Of a stretch of DNA of 64,000 bases, positions 37,253-42,652 are shown one piece after another. A program made the translations under genes and the position numbers. Every line of letters begins with the position of its first letter. Position 1 is the first letter of the stretch. The stretch is from Phymorhynchus buccinoides. Taxonomy: Eukaryota > Mollusca > Gastropoda > Neogastropoda > Raphitomidae. The stretch spans positions 43,671,036 to 43,735,035 of the forward strand of contig CM065682.1 of the NCBI GenBank assembly GCA_017654935.2. The letters run 5' to 3'. Below the pieces are notes generated by a model, which was not told where the DNA came from, made no database searches, and saw only the letters and a list, made by a program, of their open reading frames with translations.

Positions 37253-39866
37253 CCCTGCACTCATATTCTTTATGCAATGCTATGGTGTTGACAGGAAGCC
37301 CTTGAAGAGTTGGAAGAGCTGAAACAAATCATCCCCACAGAGTCCCTGGTCTACTTTCTCATGGGCAAGGTGAGACCACTGAAACCTTCCATGTGCGCAA
37401 AGCTCCTCTGTATTGTTTACTCCATGTCATTGTACGGAACAGAGTGTGAGTGTGCCTGTATTGCTTATTTTACTTGTTCATGTTACAGGGGTCGCGTTAA
37501 CGCATGTGTCTTGCGTATTTGACACGTTTTAATAATCGCTGACGCATTTTTACGGCGTTTACGCGTAATCCGTACGCAAAATGACGTCCGCTCAAAATCG
37601 CATCTGAGTCTAGATGGTGAATCAGACTTTAGAAGTCCTACGGTCCCTACATGTATAGTGGTTCTGCTACACCAAACATTAGAACAGACTATAGAAAAGT
37701 GCCACTGCTTTCAGTACTGCGCAGTGCAGTGTGGCGGGAAAATCACTGTAAGCGCGTGTCGACTTTGAGGATCGCCGTGATCGCCGAAAATGACTGGTTA
37801 GTGAATAAAAATGCATATTTTTGTTGCTAGTCTTGTTTTCATTGTTTTTAGCTTAGATTTATCATTTTGTTCTTTGATGCGATTTTTTGCTTCCCTTATG
37901 CATTATTTTGCCGATGTCGCGTAAGCAAAACGCGTTTTCAAAAACACTAGCGCGACCCCTGATGTCAGTGTGTGCAGGTGTGAATTGGATATGTATATTC
38001 CCTGTTATCAATTGTTTGAGAAAATATGACTTTATTTTAATGTCAATCCTTTAGACGATTACATGTTCTGGAAAATCAGTTGACTCGTAAAGAAATGGAA
38101 TTTTGCGCAAACTGTCCCTTAAGTGCTGCGCTTGTATGCTCTATGTAAGTTTTGTCTTGTTAAGATATTTCTTTATCGACTTGATATTGCAAAAGATTGG
38201 AAAGACTGCAAAAGAACACACACCCCTCCAACCCCTCAACCCCCCCAAAAAAAAACACCCCAAACCCAAGCAAAACTGCTGGAATTCTAAAATTATAGCA
38301 CATAAACTGGTGGGCCAATATTAATGGAATTTAGCAGAATTGTCACTGATATAATTGTACTTAATGCACATTGTGTCAGTTAAAACTAAATTCTATATTA
38401 ACGAAGGAAATGAAGAAACCAGTTTCTTTTCGAGTATTTGCATTTATGGACTCCATTACAACTAATCGCTCAAACGGTGGGGCGAGCAGTGGCATGCATA
38501 CATGACCCTGTAACCCTTTCACACAGCGTGCAGCCGGCTGACTGAGCTATGGTGGTGATTAGACTAAGGCTAGAGAGGGTCTTTTTGAAGGAGACAGTAA
38601 TGAAAGTAAGTGTGAGAAAAGCTCACGACCAGCAGAGCTGGAGGAAGCTGGTGAACAAATCCTCACTGTGGCGCCCCGATGACTCCTCACTTAAAGGTAC
38701 GACAGGGATATAAAAGGAGGGAGGCGAGCAAAAACAGCAGTTTTCGCCACACGCGAGCAAACCCTTCTTTTCTCCTCTTGCTGGTGCCCCTAAATAGCCA
38801 CCCGATTCCTAGAATCTTTAAGGAAGGAAAGGAAAAGGTCGGAAAGGAAGGAAAGGAAAAGGTGACAAAAGGTCTGAACTGGGAGTACGTTAATATGGCT
38901 TTGTGTTTGCAATGTGTGGGTTCAGGTGCACAAGAAGCTGGGCAACACCCACCTGGCCCTGATGAACTTCTCCTGGGCCATGGACCTGGACCCCAAGGGG
39001 GTCAACAACCAGATCAAGGAGGCCATCGACAAGCGCTACGCCACCGAGGAGGAGGACTGCCTGGCCAGGCTCACTGACTCTTGTAAGTTGGGAAACCAGT
39101 GTTTGTCATGATAATCATGATGATAGTCATGAATTAAAGGCTACCATATAAGGCCATGCTTTTTTTCCCCAGACCGAGACCCCTTCAGCTTTAGTAAGAA
39201 AGTATAATAATAAATTCTGGATTTTGTGAAAAGTGTGCGTTAAAGCATGTGCCTTAAAATAAGGTGCGCCTTTTGGTACAAACAATGTGGTAGTTTTATC
39301 AGAAGAGCATCGTTTTTCTGTTCACTGGCACTTGAGCAAAACTTACAAATACTTAACATGCATAATTATTATGTTAGTGTTGTAATGTTGGTATAAAGGT
39401 TGACATAAATTATTATGCTCTATGAAACCATATTCATCTGGCTTAGAATCAAGGTAGTGTTTTACTGCTTCTTTCCTAATGTCTGTTGATATGGGATCCT
39501 GTTTTTAACGCAAAGTGATCCATAGTCTATGTTGTGTTGAGAAAGAGCTCCCCAGGATTAAATTATGCACAGTCAATAATATGAAATGATTAGTTAAAAA
39601 AATTTTTTTTTTAATGTAGGAACATGTTTAGACTATAGTAATCTGTTTAACCCATGCCCTGCCAGTCTCTATGTTGGAAGATCCTGTGTTTAGTGCCTGA
39701 TGCGGAAGGGGAGCCGACGGAAGAGGAGGTGGAGGAGGGCGAGGATGAGCAGCCCCAGCCCCAGCCCCAGCCCCAGCCCCCTTCCAGACACCCCCCGCCC
39801 CAAGTCGTGTCCCCCGAGGACGTGCACCCAGACCTGCAGGCCATTGAGAGCGACGAGAGCTTGTGA
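5855..39866 (+). CDS. CDC27: CDC27/APC3, anaphase-promoting complex subunit, 21 exons
   Basis: CDC27 (APC3) is a TPR scaffold of the anaphase-promoting complex, the nuclear ubiquitin ligase that triggers anaphase and mitotic exit; in the known family it homodimerises through its N-terminal TPRs and binds the C-terminal IR tails of CDC20, CDH1 and APC10. The spliced frame gives 855 residues (human 824). Layout: N-terminal TPR region about 1-160 (AAIWDALNHY, LLATCYYRAG, TPQCKFLMAKCC, CYKKSLKLNPLLW), a low-complexity linker about 160-440 that keeps APSKK and RRSSRLF, a C-terminal TPR superhelix about 450-790 (IYYKQEKFSLAEVHFRRAL, LALMNFSWAMDLDPKG) and an acidic tail ending ESDESL. All 20 introns are GT-AG and all phases close. 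The long gene length comes from transposon-laden introns. Identification is certain; the linker exon edges and the last acceptor are the least sure points. Confidence 0.97.
6083..6132. repeat. (CTT)n microsatellite
   Basis: About 15 uninterrupted CTT units lie in intron 1 of CDC27, next to a LINE fragment. Confidence 0.9.
6175..6515 (+). pseudogene. LINE reverse transcriptase C-terminal fragment
   Basis: The + strand reads KDIEILENVQRRATKMIPEL (about 6210-6270), then KTYVERLK and a stop. Out of frame further on it reads GLRVVTAWNNLPDQIASAPS (about 6400-6460). These are the last blocks of a CR1/Jockey-like reverse transcriptase. Stops and frameshifts break it. Confidence 0.8.
6757..6781. repeat. 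Poly-G tract
   Basis: About 24 consecutive G lie between two LINE fragments in intron 1. Its length may not be exact in the assembly. Confidence 0.85.
6890..7885 (+). pseudogene. LINE reverse transcriptase, palm to C-terminus, frameshifted
   Basis: It holds the RT core block SGVPQGTIVGPQLFILFIND at about 6976-7035. In the next frame comes LFTDDCIVYL at 7069-7098, the catalytic FADD box with Ala changed to Thr. After another frame change it reads VCPHLDYSSTVWN, IEAVLRRVARFVNN and IPVWNSLSAIAAEAP, ending with a stop at 7883. The arrangement is a 5'-truncated CR1/Jockey-type LINE with at least two frameshifts, in CDC27 intron 1, in the same orientation as the gene. Confidence 0.88.
8228..8262. 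repeat. Poly-G tract
   Basis: A run of about 30 G follows AAAAAAAGAG in intron 1, 160 bp upstream of exon 2. Confidence 0.85.
8419..8494 (+). CDS. CDC27: CDC27 exon 2
   Basis: The acceptor is GATTTCAG and the donor GTGAGT. It encodes AAIWDALNHYSFGDAIFLAE, the first TPR helix pair of the dimerisation domain, and ends in phase 1. Confidence 0.96.
9024..9171 (+). CDS. CDC27: CDC27 exon 3
   Basis: The acceptor is TTTTTAATAG and the donor GTCAGT. It encodes NNEALYLLATCYYRAG through PQCKFLMAKCCLD, nearly identical to the human TPR segment. It ends in phase 2. A hAT-like element begins only 29 bp past the donor. Confidence 0.96.
9201..9681 (+). mobile_element. hAT-like element with a transposase zinc-finger remnant
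   Basis: The element is 481 bp. It starts CAGACCTGTTTAC and ends with the inverse GTAAACAGGTCTG, and is flanked by the 6-bp direct repeat TATAGT on both sides (9195-9200, 9682-9687). Inside, a + frame (about 9280-9588) encodes a basic Ser/Lys-rich start and then HCKYCNVDFKISHGG. That resembles the BED-like zinc finger at the N-terminus of hAT-derived proteins (C-x2-C followed by a SHGG block). The frame ends there, so it is non-autonomous. It sits just after the donor of CDC27 exon 3. hAT groups with 6-bp target duplications are known; the assignment is inference. Confidence 0.75.
10421..10546 (+). CDS. CDC27: CDC27 exon 4
   Basis: The acceptor is TTATTTTCAG and the donor GTAGGG. It encodes YAEAERMLAGNLL to ESEFGTSACHVFSLLGQVY, aligned with human EFGDSACFTLSLLGHVY. 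It ends in phase 2 before the 6.9-kb intron that holds the DIRS-like element. Confidence 0.95.
11145..11317. repeat. DIRS-like left inverted terminal repeat
   Basis: It runs from ACCAACACTCAAAACAAC to CACCGGATATGTCATTC. It is nearly perfectly inverted at 17100-17272, the clearest difference being CACCGG versus CACCAG. Confidence 0.95.
12360..12790. repeat. Internal CCGGT-rich repeats in the DIRS gag-like region
   Basis: The phrase GGTTGCTTGGCCAACGCGGA plus CATACCGGG occurs at about 12520 and 12665, and TTTCCCACCGCAACCGG-type phrases occur at about 12408 and 12577. CCGGT recurs every 9-10 bases between them. The region is repeat-driven rather than cleanly coding. Confidence 0.7.
12890..13560 (+). 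pseudogene. DIRS-like gag-type region (open stretch)
   Basis: A + frame of about 213 codons (12893-13534) reads LQRPDPSREFSEFQSDFESD, LSRSCPYVVPV and FVPLPTEYLPFPSVSKPSAE. It is acidic and Pro/Ser-rich, upstream of the RT remnant where DIRS elements carry gag. I recognise no domain, so gag is inferred from position only. Confidence 0.45.
14020..15620 (+). pseudogene. DIRS-like reverse transcriptase and RNase H remnants
   Basis: Around 14060-14150 the + strand reads GFYSRLF and, in another frame, RFRPILTLI, resembling the start of DIRS reverse transcriptases. No YxDD box can be found in the decayed middle. At 15419-15600 the frame reads VLREHPDLILVTPMWPTSHW, then FPELLDMAQDGPLPL, the WP-x-W-FP block that ends the RNase H region just before the recombinase in DIRS/Ngaro elements. 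At about 15190-15300 WFAFCGDRKFYPL mimics the recombinase block WFAFCQERKFDPL that comes 600 bp later, a probable partial duplication. Confidence 0.6.
15655..16695 (+). pseudogene. DIRS-type tyrosine recombinase, frameshifted
   Basis: The N-terminal core-binding part is open to 16266: GLRSQGFSTRTVDLLVASRR, WATWFAFCQERKFDPLRPS and TLSGYRAVLISTI. The catalytic arginine block SRRLSGFHAL lies at 16144-16173. After frameshifts at about 16200 and 16380 the frame reads RDIFLCPVRALR, then KGTVSRWFLDLIKLAYARS. The end keeps the H-x-x-R pair as RAHELRAISSSLA (His at 16537, Arg at 16546) and the nucleophile in WKSQNTFLQFYLRD (Tyr at 16645). All four hallmark residues are seen, so the family call is firm; the gene is broken. 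Confidence 0.9.
16947..17049. repeat. DIRS internal complementary region
   Basis: The first half (16947 to about 16988) is the reverse complement of the left end of the element (11125-11166). The second half (about 16987-17049) is the reverse complement of the right end (17256-17318). The halves meet in GATT with a shared AT, so this is a copy of the joined circle junction. In DIRS elements this region templates completion of the ends. Confidence 0.93.
17100..17272. repeat. DIRS-like right inverted terminal repeat
   Basis: It is the inverse of 11145-11317, running from GAATGACATATCTGGTGCC to TTTTGAGTGTTGGT. Confidence 0.95.
17413..17510 (+). CDS. CDC27: CDC27 exon 5
   Basis: The acceptor is TTACCCTACAG and the donor GTAAGT. 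It encodes SKTDRIQKACECYKKSLKLN and PLLWKSYEALCQL, the last N-terminal TPR. It ends in phase 1, only 95 bp after the DIRS-like element. Confidence 0.96.
17961..18208 (+). CDS. CDC27: CDC27 exon 6 (linker)
   Basis: The acceptor is GCTGCCTCAG and the donor GTAAGC. It begins GAKVDPNQAF (human GEKPDPDQTF) and runs into a Pro/Thr/Ala-rich disordered linker. It is GC-rich, ends in phase 0, and has no introns or stops. Confidence 0.93.
18858..18930. repeat. Alternating purine-pyrimidine tract (TG/CG/CA)
   Basis: GTGTG leads through GCATGCATGCGCGCGCGCAC to CGCGCGTGTGTG with almost unbroken alternation for about 70 bp, in CDC27 intron 6. Such sequence favours left-handed DNA. Confidence 0.85.
19214..19317 (+). 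CDS. CDC27: CDC27 exon 7 (linker)
   Basis: The acceptor is CTATCGTCCAG and the donor GTAAGC. It encodes TTPRTICSEWTPDNPTQD to RRSKHV; SKHVK lines up with human SKQVQ. It is weakly conserved; the acceptor was chosen because it alone has a pyrimidine tract and keeps phase 0 to phase 2. Confidence 0.78.
19629..19691 (+). CDS. CDC27: CDC27 exon 8 (linker)
   Basis: The acceptor is TGTTGCAG and the donor GTGAGT. It encodes QESEREGSVPIKVLFPYLSP. The LSP end meets the next exon's SFG as in human LSPLTPSFG. Phase is 2 to 2. Confidence 0.8.
20034..20166 (+). CDS. CDC27: CDC27 exon 9 (linker)
   Basis: The acceptor is TTTCTGTGCAG and the donor GTAGTA. It encodes SFGVMNLETASG through DAKAPSKK; human has SFGILPLETPSPG and STGAPSKK. 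It ends in phase 0. Confidence 0.93.
20427..20628. mobile_element. TTAA-flanked miniature element, family A copy 4
   Basis: It reads CCCTTTTACTGCC at the left and GGGAAGGGTTAA at the right. The interior has GAGAAATTATC, GATCTAGAGACATATTTTTCC and GACATCA, shared with the copy at 28530 in the same orientation. The left TTAA has mutated. Confidence 0.65.
20630..22238. other. CDC27 intron 9, no gene seen
   Basis: AT-rich intron sequence with an (AC)n tract at about 21441-21480. Short open frames here have no protein character. Confidence 0.5.
22240..22497. mobile_element. TTAA-flanked miniature element, family A copy 2
   Basis: TTAACCCCTTCCCTGCC at the left and GAAGGGGTTAA at the right enclose 258 bp. 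GTGTGATGTGATTGATGATG marks the interior. It is inverted relative to the copies at 20427 and 28530. Confidence 0.75.
23950..24044 (+). CDS. CDC27: CDC27 exon 10 (linker)
   Basis: The acceptor is CATGCCTGCAG and the donor GTAAGT. It encodes VVTRRKQSAKPPVFSLSGNS; VFSLSGNS matches human VFSQSGNS. It ends in phase 2. Confidence 0.92.
24439..25482 (-). mobile_element. TTAA-flanked 1.04-kb element with piggyBac-like N-terminal frame
   Basis: The ends are TTAACTCTTAGCATCC and its inverse GGACGCTAAGAGTTAA, sharing about 15 of 16 bases. On the minus strand 25269-24952 is an open frame of 105 codons whose second half is acidic and Ser/Asp-rich (SNDSDNRSSAEHSDTVLDSE), like the N-terminus of many piggyBac-type transposases. 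No catalytic domain follows. The superfamily call rests on TTAA ends and position. Confidence 0.6.
25868..26288. mobile_element. Foldback element with telomere-like repeats, copy 1
   Basis: The left end GGTAAAGGTCAAGATGTGCC is inverted at the right end, and the direct repeat GACTTGTT flanks both sides (25860-25867, 26289-26296). Arms of about 140 bp match over phrases such as GCCTTTCTTACCAAACATAA. The inner edges carry CCCTAACCCTA on one side and TAGGGTTAGGG on the other, next to poly-C and a 36-base poly-G. It lies in CDC27 intron 10. Confidence 0.85.
26440..26600 (+). promoter_or_regulatory. TATA-bearing repeat upstream of CDC27 exon 11
   Basis: CTATAAAAGAGGGGAGGCG is followed by GC-rich sequence, ACCCTTCTTTGTTCCC and ACCCGATTTCTGGGATC. 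The same order of phrases appears at 38706 upstream of exon 20. It resembles a core promoter from a mobile element, perhaps an LTR. Promoter function is inference. Confidence 0.35.
26644..26701 (+). CDS. CDC27: CDC27 exon 11 (linker)
   Basis: The acceptor is TTTATTGCAG and the donor GTAAGC. It encodes NPPSVRRSSRLFGNSSSVK; RRSSRLF is identical to human. It ends in phase 0. Confidence 0.94.
27362..27569 (+). CDS. CDC27: CDC27 exon 12 (linker to TPR)
   Basis: The acceptor is GCTCTGCCGCAG and the donor GTCGGT. It starts ENNKSQGKSRF (human KENSKKLKMKF) and is rich in Lys, Ser and Gln up to FHMQQQSL. The frame is open further upstream, but only this acceptor keeps phase and homology. A second GT five bases on would break the phase. 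Confidence 0.9.
27718..27883. mobile_element. Miniature element with GGACTATAAGGCG ends
   Basis: The left end CCATATTTTTTGGACTATAA is inverted at the right end as TTATAGTCCGAAAAATACG, 166 bp in all. The interior has AGACCGAGACCCCTG. A decayed relative lies at 39140-39290. Confidence 0.75.
28530..28737. mobile_element. TTAA-flanked miniature element, family A copy 3
   Basis: TTAACCCCTTCACTGCC at the left and GGCAGGAAAGGGGTTAA at the right enclose 208 bp. It is the most intact copy of the family in the window. Confidence 0.8.
29009..29181 (+). CDS. CDC27: CDC27 exon 13 (TPR)
   Basis: The acceptor is TAATCTCCAG and the donor GTTAGT. It encodes GGLLKLLLGVGKAYAAL through HQYNTAWVLTHIARAYFEQG, the start of the C-terminal TPR superhelix (human HHYNTGWVLCQIGRAYFE). 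It ends in phase 0. Confidence 0.97.
29353..29784 (+). mobile_element. hAT-like element with transposase N-terminal remnant
   Basis: The left end CAGCCCTGAAAGTTG is inverted as CACTTTCAGGGCTG, with a 5-bp direct repeat TTATG outside each end. A + frame from ATG 29551 reads MKRSSASTSSSKALQ, then RTFLPKWKKEFSWLLFDD. The F-x-P-x-W-x3-F-x-W-L block is what precedes the BED-like finger in several hAT-derived proteins. The frame then runs into Lys/Gly-rich sequence. It lies in CDC27 intron 13. Confidence 0.65.
30193..30345 (+). CDS. CDC27: CDC27 exon 14 (TPR)
   Basis: The acceptor is TGTGGTGGACAG and the donor GTCAGT. It encodes FAEVRRLEPYQLVGMDRYST and ALWHLQREVELSALAQDL, matching human VEGMEIYSTTLWHLQKDVAL. 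It is markedly GC-rich compared with its introns. Confidence 0.97.
31648..31893. mobile_element. Miniature element with TTAACTCTTCTAGC end
   Basis: TTAACTCTTCTAGCGCCGTG at the left is partly inverted at the right as CATGGTGCTAGAAGAATGAAA. The right TTAA is lost. It is about 245 bp, in CDC27 intron 14. Confidence 0.55.
32055..32135 (+). CDS. CDC27: CDC27 exon 15 (TPR)
   Basis: The acceptor is CTTGTTTCAG and the donor GTTTGA, a weak donor. It encodes TWCATGNCFSLQKEHDVAIK and FFKRAIQ, nearly identical to human. It ends in phase 0. Confidence 0.97.
32492..32619 (+). CDS. CDC27: CDC27 exon 16 (TPR)
   Basis: The acceptor is TATTTTTGCAG and the donor GTAAAT. It encodes VDPEYAYAYTLLAHEYVF and EELDKALACFRNGLRVDSRH. 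It ends in phase 2 within the Trp codon of NAW. Confidence 0.98.
33756..33873 (+). CDS. CDC27: CDC27 exon 17 (TPR)
   Basis: The acceptor is TTGGTGATCAG and the donor GTAAGT. It encodes YGVGMIYYKQEKFSLAEVHF, then RRALAINPQSSALICHVGV, one of the best conserved TPRs in the protein. Confidence 0.98.
34216..35746. mobile_element. TTAA-flanked 1.5-kb element with 5' subrepeats
   Basis: The ends are TTAACTCTTTCAATCCTG and CCAGGAATGAAAGAGTTAA. Three variants of CTTTCAATCC followed by GAGA-CGG phrases lie at 34223-34340. The interior has no long frame. It is probably a non-autonomous piggyBac-like element in CDC27 intron 17. Confidence 0.65.
36377..36505 (+). CDS. CDC27: CDC27 exon 18 (TPR)
   Basis: The acceptor is TTTTTGTGCAG and the donor GTCAGT. 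It encodes AQHAQKKTDQALATLSRAIT to LCKFHKASILLACDRHK. A (TG)n tract starts about 12 bp past the donor. Confidence 0.97.
36510..36546. repeat. (TG)n microsatellite
   Basis: About 16 TG units lie just inside CDC27 intron 18. Confidence 0.9.
36686..36849. mobile_element. Miniature element with TACAGTGGAACCTC ends
   Basis: TACAGTGGAACCTCCCTTTT and its inverse GGGAGGTTCCACTGTA bound 164 bp. The outermost TA could be the target duplication. GGTCTTATAA-type phrases recur inside on both strands. The ends look Tc1/mariner-like, which is inference. Confidence 0.75.
37206..37252. repeat. (TC)n microsatellite
   Basis: About 23 TC units lie 43 bp upstream of CDC27 exon 19, near its acceptor. Confidence 0.9.
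37295..37369 (+). CDS. CDC27: CDC27 exon 19 (TPR)
   Basis: The acceptor is GGTGTTGACAG and the donor GTGAGA. It encodes EALEELEELKQIIPTESL and VYFLMGK; human has LEELEELKQIVPKESLVYFL. Confidence 0.98.
37486..37961. mobile_element. hAT-like element with CAGGGGTCGCG ends
   Basis: CAGGGGTCGCGTTA at the left is inverted as TAGCGCGACCCCTG at the right, 476 bp. The flanks are ATGTTA and ATGTCA, a 5-of-6 direct repeat. The interior is rich in CG (ACGCGT, GTACGC) and includes GCGGGAAAATCACTGTAAGC. CAGGGGTC-type ends are typical of hAT. Confidence 0.65.
38706..38850 (+). promoter_or_regulatory. TATA-bearing repeat upstream of CDC27 exon 20
   Basis: GATATAAAAGGAGGGAGGCG, then CACGCGAGCAAACCCTTCTT and CACCCGATTCCTAGAATC, parallels the copy at 26440. 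A GGAAAGGAA-rich stretch follows, and exon 20 starts 75 bp later. Confidence 0.35.
38926..39082 (+). CDS. CDC27: CDC27 exon 20 (TPR)
   Basis: The acceptor is GGGTTCAG and the donor GTAAGT. It encodes VHKKLGNTHLALMNFSWAMD and GVNNQIKEAIDKRY, then an acidic stretch EEEDCL. It ends in phase 1. Confidence 0.97.
39140..39290. mobile_element. Decayed relative of the 27718 miniature element
   Basis: CCATATAAGGCCATGC at the left and AAGGTGCGCCTTTTGG at the right with internal CCCAGACCGAGACCCCTTC match the 27718 element. It lies in the last CDC27 intron. Confidence 0.5.
39694..39866 (+). CDS. CDC27: CDC27 exon 21, acidic C-terminus
   Basis: With the acceptor TGTGTTTAG the frame continues PDAEGEPTEEEVEEGEDEQP, a run of Gln-Pro repeats, then VHPDLQAIESDESL and TGA at 39864. 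The end matches human LHAAESDEF. A better-looking CAG at 39663-39665 would instead read FSMLEDPVFSA and stop at 39698, so acceptor choice sets the tail. Confidence 0.85.
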
Positions 39867-40985
39867 TGTGATGTCCGCCGCGTGATCCACCATCGCTGTA
39901 GTACACTTTGGACTGGCTACGTTTTAACCTATAGGGGGGGGTGGGGTGCGACCCACACGTGCAACTGCAGTCGTACAGCTGTCACATTTGTGAGGTTTGG
40001 TTCTCGTGAAACACTACTGTGTACACGAATCTGATGAATATCCTACTTGTTTGGTCCAGTGTGTTTGTAGTCTCCCATGCACGGATCTGATGAAGTATCT
40101 GTATGTTTGTATCAGACAATTTTATGACATTTGTGTTTTAGGGTCTGCATGAATATAATGAACGAAAATAGGATTTAATCGGATTCATTTTGACATTCTT
40201 TCGGATGAGATGATAAACTGAGGTCCCATGTGCATACGTTAAACCCAGTGGCAACGAAGAAGTTGTCATTTGGTCAAAATGTACCCTATTCCTTCCTCAT
40301 CAAGTCACAAAAAATCGCATGCAAAAAAAAGAAAGAAAAAAGTGTGGCACGCCTCTGGCTGCGACGCGCTCTCCAGGTGGGAGCAACCCGAATTTTACAG
40401 AGATGCCTCTGTGACTATAAAGTACGTAGTACCTAGTACCTATTAGTACCTAGTATTTCATCAGAATCATACCTCGCAGATGTCGTCACAGTTGGATAGT
40501 TCTATGACTGAAATTGCATGTGTGATTCGGCCCTTTGAGCCTTCCTCATCATCCCTCCCCCTTTCACTGCCCCAACTTTTCTTTCCCTTCCTTCTCTGTA
40601 ATCTTGTATTATGTATAAAGAGGCAGATTGATTTAGATCGATGTTCCGTGTGGGGTACAAAGAGACAGATTGATTTAGATCGTTGTTTCGTGCGGGTGTG
40701 CGTGCGTGGACATGCTTGTTGTTTAAAGAAGAAGGTGATTTGTAGGGCACATGGCGTGAGTATAAACGGATCTTAACTGTTGTTTTATTTCATGTGTTTT
40801 AAGTCTGGCATGGTTCTTTTCTGTTTGAACTGGTAAGTTGTGCGGGGGAACTGTTAGATCGTGTTATTTCTGCGTGGTTGATGGCACTGGGACTACCGCA
40901 GAGCGAGTCAATTTCTTTGAAAGTCACCCCTTTTTCTTTACTGTTTTCTTCCTTTCTTGGAAATGTTTGTCTAACCTCCTTTTTT
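39867..40985 (+). other. CDC27 3' UTR and downstream sequence
   Basis: No further gene is seen. TGATGAATATCC/GATGAAGTATC phrases repeat loosely at 40030-40110. CAGATTGATTTAGATCG occurs twice (40623, 40667). I see no convincing AATAAA polyadenylation signal just after the stop, so the transcript end is not placed. Confidence 0.4.
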
Positions 40986-42055
40986 TTACTCTCTACTGCT
41001 CTGGGAAATGTCTGTCTTACCTCCTTTTTTCACTCTACTGCTCTGGGAAATGTCTGTTTTACCTCCTTTTTTCACTCTACTGCTCTGGGAAATGTCTGTC
41101 TTACCTCCTTTTTTCGCTCTACTGCTCTGGGAAATGTCTGTCTTACCTCCTTTTTTCACTCTACTGCTCTGGGAAATGTCTGTCTTACCTCCTTTTTTCA
41201 CTCTACTGCTCTGGGAAATGTCTGTCTTACCTCCTTTTTTCACTCTCTACTGCTCTGGGAAATGTCTGTCTTACCTCCTTTTTTCACTCTCTACTGCTCT
41301 GGGAAATGTCTGTCTTACCTCCTTTTTTCACTCTACTGCTCTGGGAAATGTCTGTCTTACCTCCTTTTTTCGCTCTCTACTGCTCTGGGAAATGTCTGTC
41401 TTACCTCCTTTTTTCAATCTCTACTGCTCTGGGAAATGTCTGTCTTACCTCCTTTTTTCACTCTCTACTGCTCTGGGAAATGTCTGTCTTACCTCCTTTT
41501 TTCACTCTACTGCTCTGGGAAATGTCTGTCTTACCTCCTTTTTTCACTCTCTACTGCTCTGGGAAATGTCTGTCTTACCTCCTTTTTTCACTCTACTGCT
41601 CTGGGAAATGTCTGTCTTACCTCCTTTTTTCACTCTACTGCTCTGGGAAATGTCTGTCTTACCTCCTTTTTTCACTTTACTGCTCTGGGAAATGTCTGTC
41701 TTACCTCCTTTTTTCACTCTCTACTGCTCTGGGAAATGTCTGTCTTACCTCCTTTTTTCACTCTACTGCTCTGGGAAATGTGTTTTACCTCCTTTTTTCA
41801 CTCTACTGCTCTGGGAAATGTCTGTCTTATCTCCTTTTTTCGCTCTCTACTGCCCTGGGAAATGTCTGTCTTACCTCCTTTTTTCGCTCTCTACTGCTCT
41901 GGGAAATGTCTGTCTTATCTCCTTTTTTCGCTCTCTACTGCTCTGGGAAATGTCTGTCTTACCTCCTTTTTTCACTCTCTACTGCTCTGGGAAATGTCTG
42001 TTTTACCTCCTTTTTTCGCTCTCTACTGCTCTGGGAAATGTCTGTCCTACCTGTT
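40986..42055. repeat. Minisatellite, 42/44-bp unit, about 25 copies
   Basis: The unit is CTCTACTGCTCTGGGAAATG followed by TCTGTCTTACCTCCTTTTTTCA (42 bp). Many copies carry an extra CT (44 bp). Because 42 keeps the reading frame and 44 shifts it, long open frames appear that hop between three peptide versions. One copy at about 41780 has lost six bases. Half-decayed copies flank both ends. Confidence 0.95.
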
Positions 42056-42198
42056 TATGATTCTTTTTTTTACTATCTGGGAATTTCTGTCTTATCCTTT
42101 CTATTTTTTCCCCTTTATTTGCCTTCCCTTTAGAACTTCTCAATTCTTTTTCTTCTTTGCTGCCCTTTGAGAATTTATATCTAAAGGTCGAAATACAT

Positions 42199-42300
42199 GT
42201 TAGTTTTCACTCCTTTTCCCATGGCAACACAGTGCTAGGCAAGTGATATTACTAGAGTATCACTGTGTGGCCATGGAAAAAGTGTGAAAACTAACGATGT
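42199..42300. mobile_element. Short palindromic element with CCATGGCAACACAGTG
   Basis: TTAGTTTTCACTCCTTTTCC is inverted as AAAGTGTGAAAACTAA, and CCATGGCAACACAGTG as CACTGTGTGGCCATGG, about 100 bp. The core phrase also occurs in the 62640-62940 repeat. Confidence 0.7.
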
Positions 42301-42364
42301 GTGTTTTGACTGTTACCTGGGTTGAGTTTCTCTAGGTAATGGTCGCCGAGCGAATAACGCTTAT

Positions 42365-42652
42365 GCCAAACGGGGCCTAAGAAACACTTTAGAAAGCGTT
42401 TGCGGAAGAATATTACAAGCTCTGTCTGATTGGTCAAATTTTTAAAATTATTTTAACCAAGCTTTAATGGACCAATCAAAAACAAGAAATGTATTCACCC
42501 CATGCTAGTCACGTGATATTTCCCATGATCCTCCGTGGCATGCTACCTCGATGACAGCCACAAAACGTTTTTGGCGAACGCCGGCGAAAGAGGTGTTTCT
42601 TAGTACCGTTTTGCGCTAACGCTACGTAACGTTAGCCCTTGTGAAACGGCCC
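42365..42652. mobile_element. Inverted-repeat element with GGGGCC ends
   Basis: AAACGGGGCCTAAGAAACAC at the left has counterparts GTGTTTCTTAGTACCGTTTT and GTGAAACGGCCCCC at the right. The interior includes AAGCGTTTGCGG and AACGCCGGCG. No frame is seen. Confidence 0.5.

Noticed and set aside
38500..38565. tRNA-like box A on the minus strand (TAGCTCAGTCAGCCGGCTG)
   Set aside because: No box B at the right distance and no cloverleaf; at most a SINE trace.
40838..42170. Three + frames of 350-431 codons over the 42/44-bp repeat
   Set aside because: They exist only because the 42-bp unit is divisible by three; the peptide is a periodic read-out in several frames with no start context or domain.
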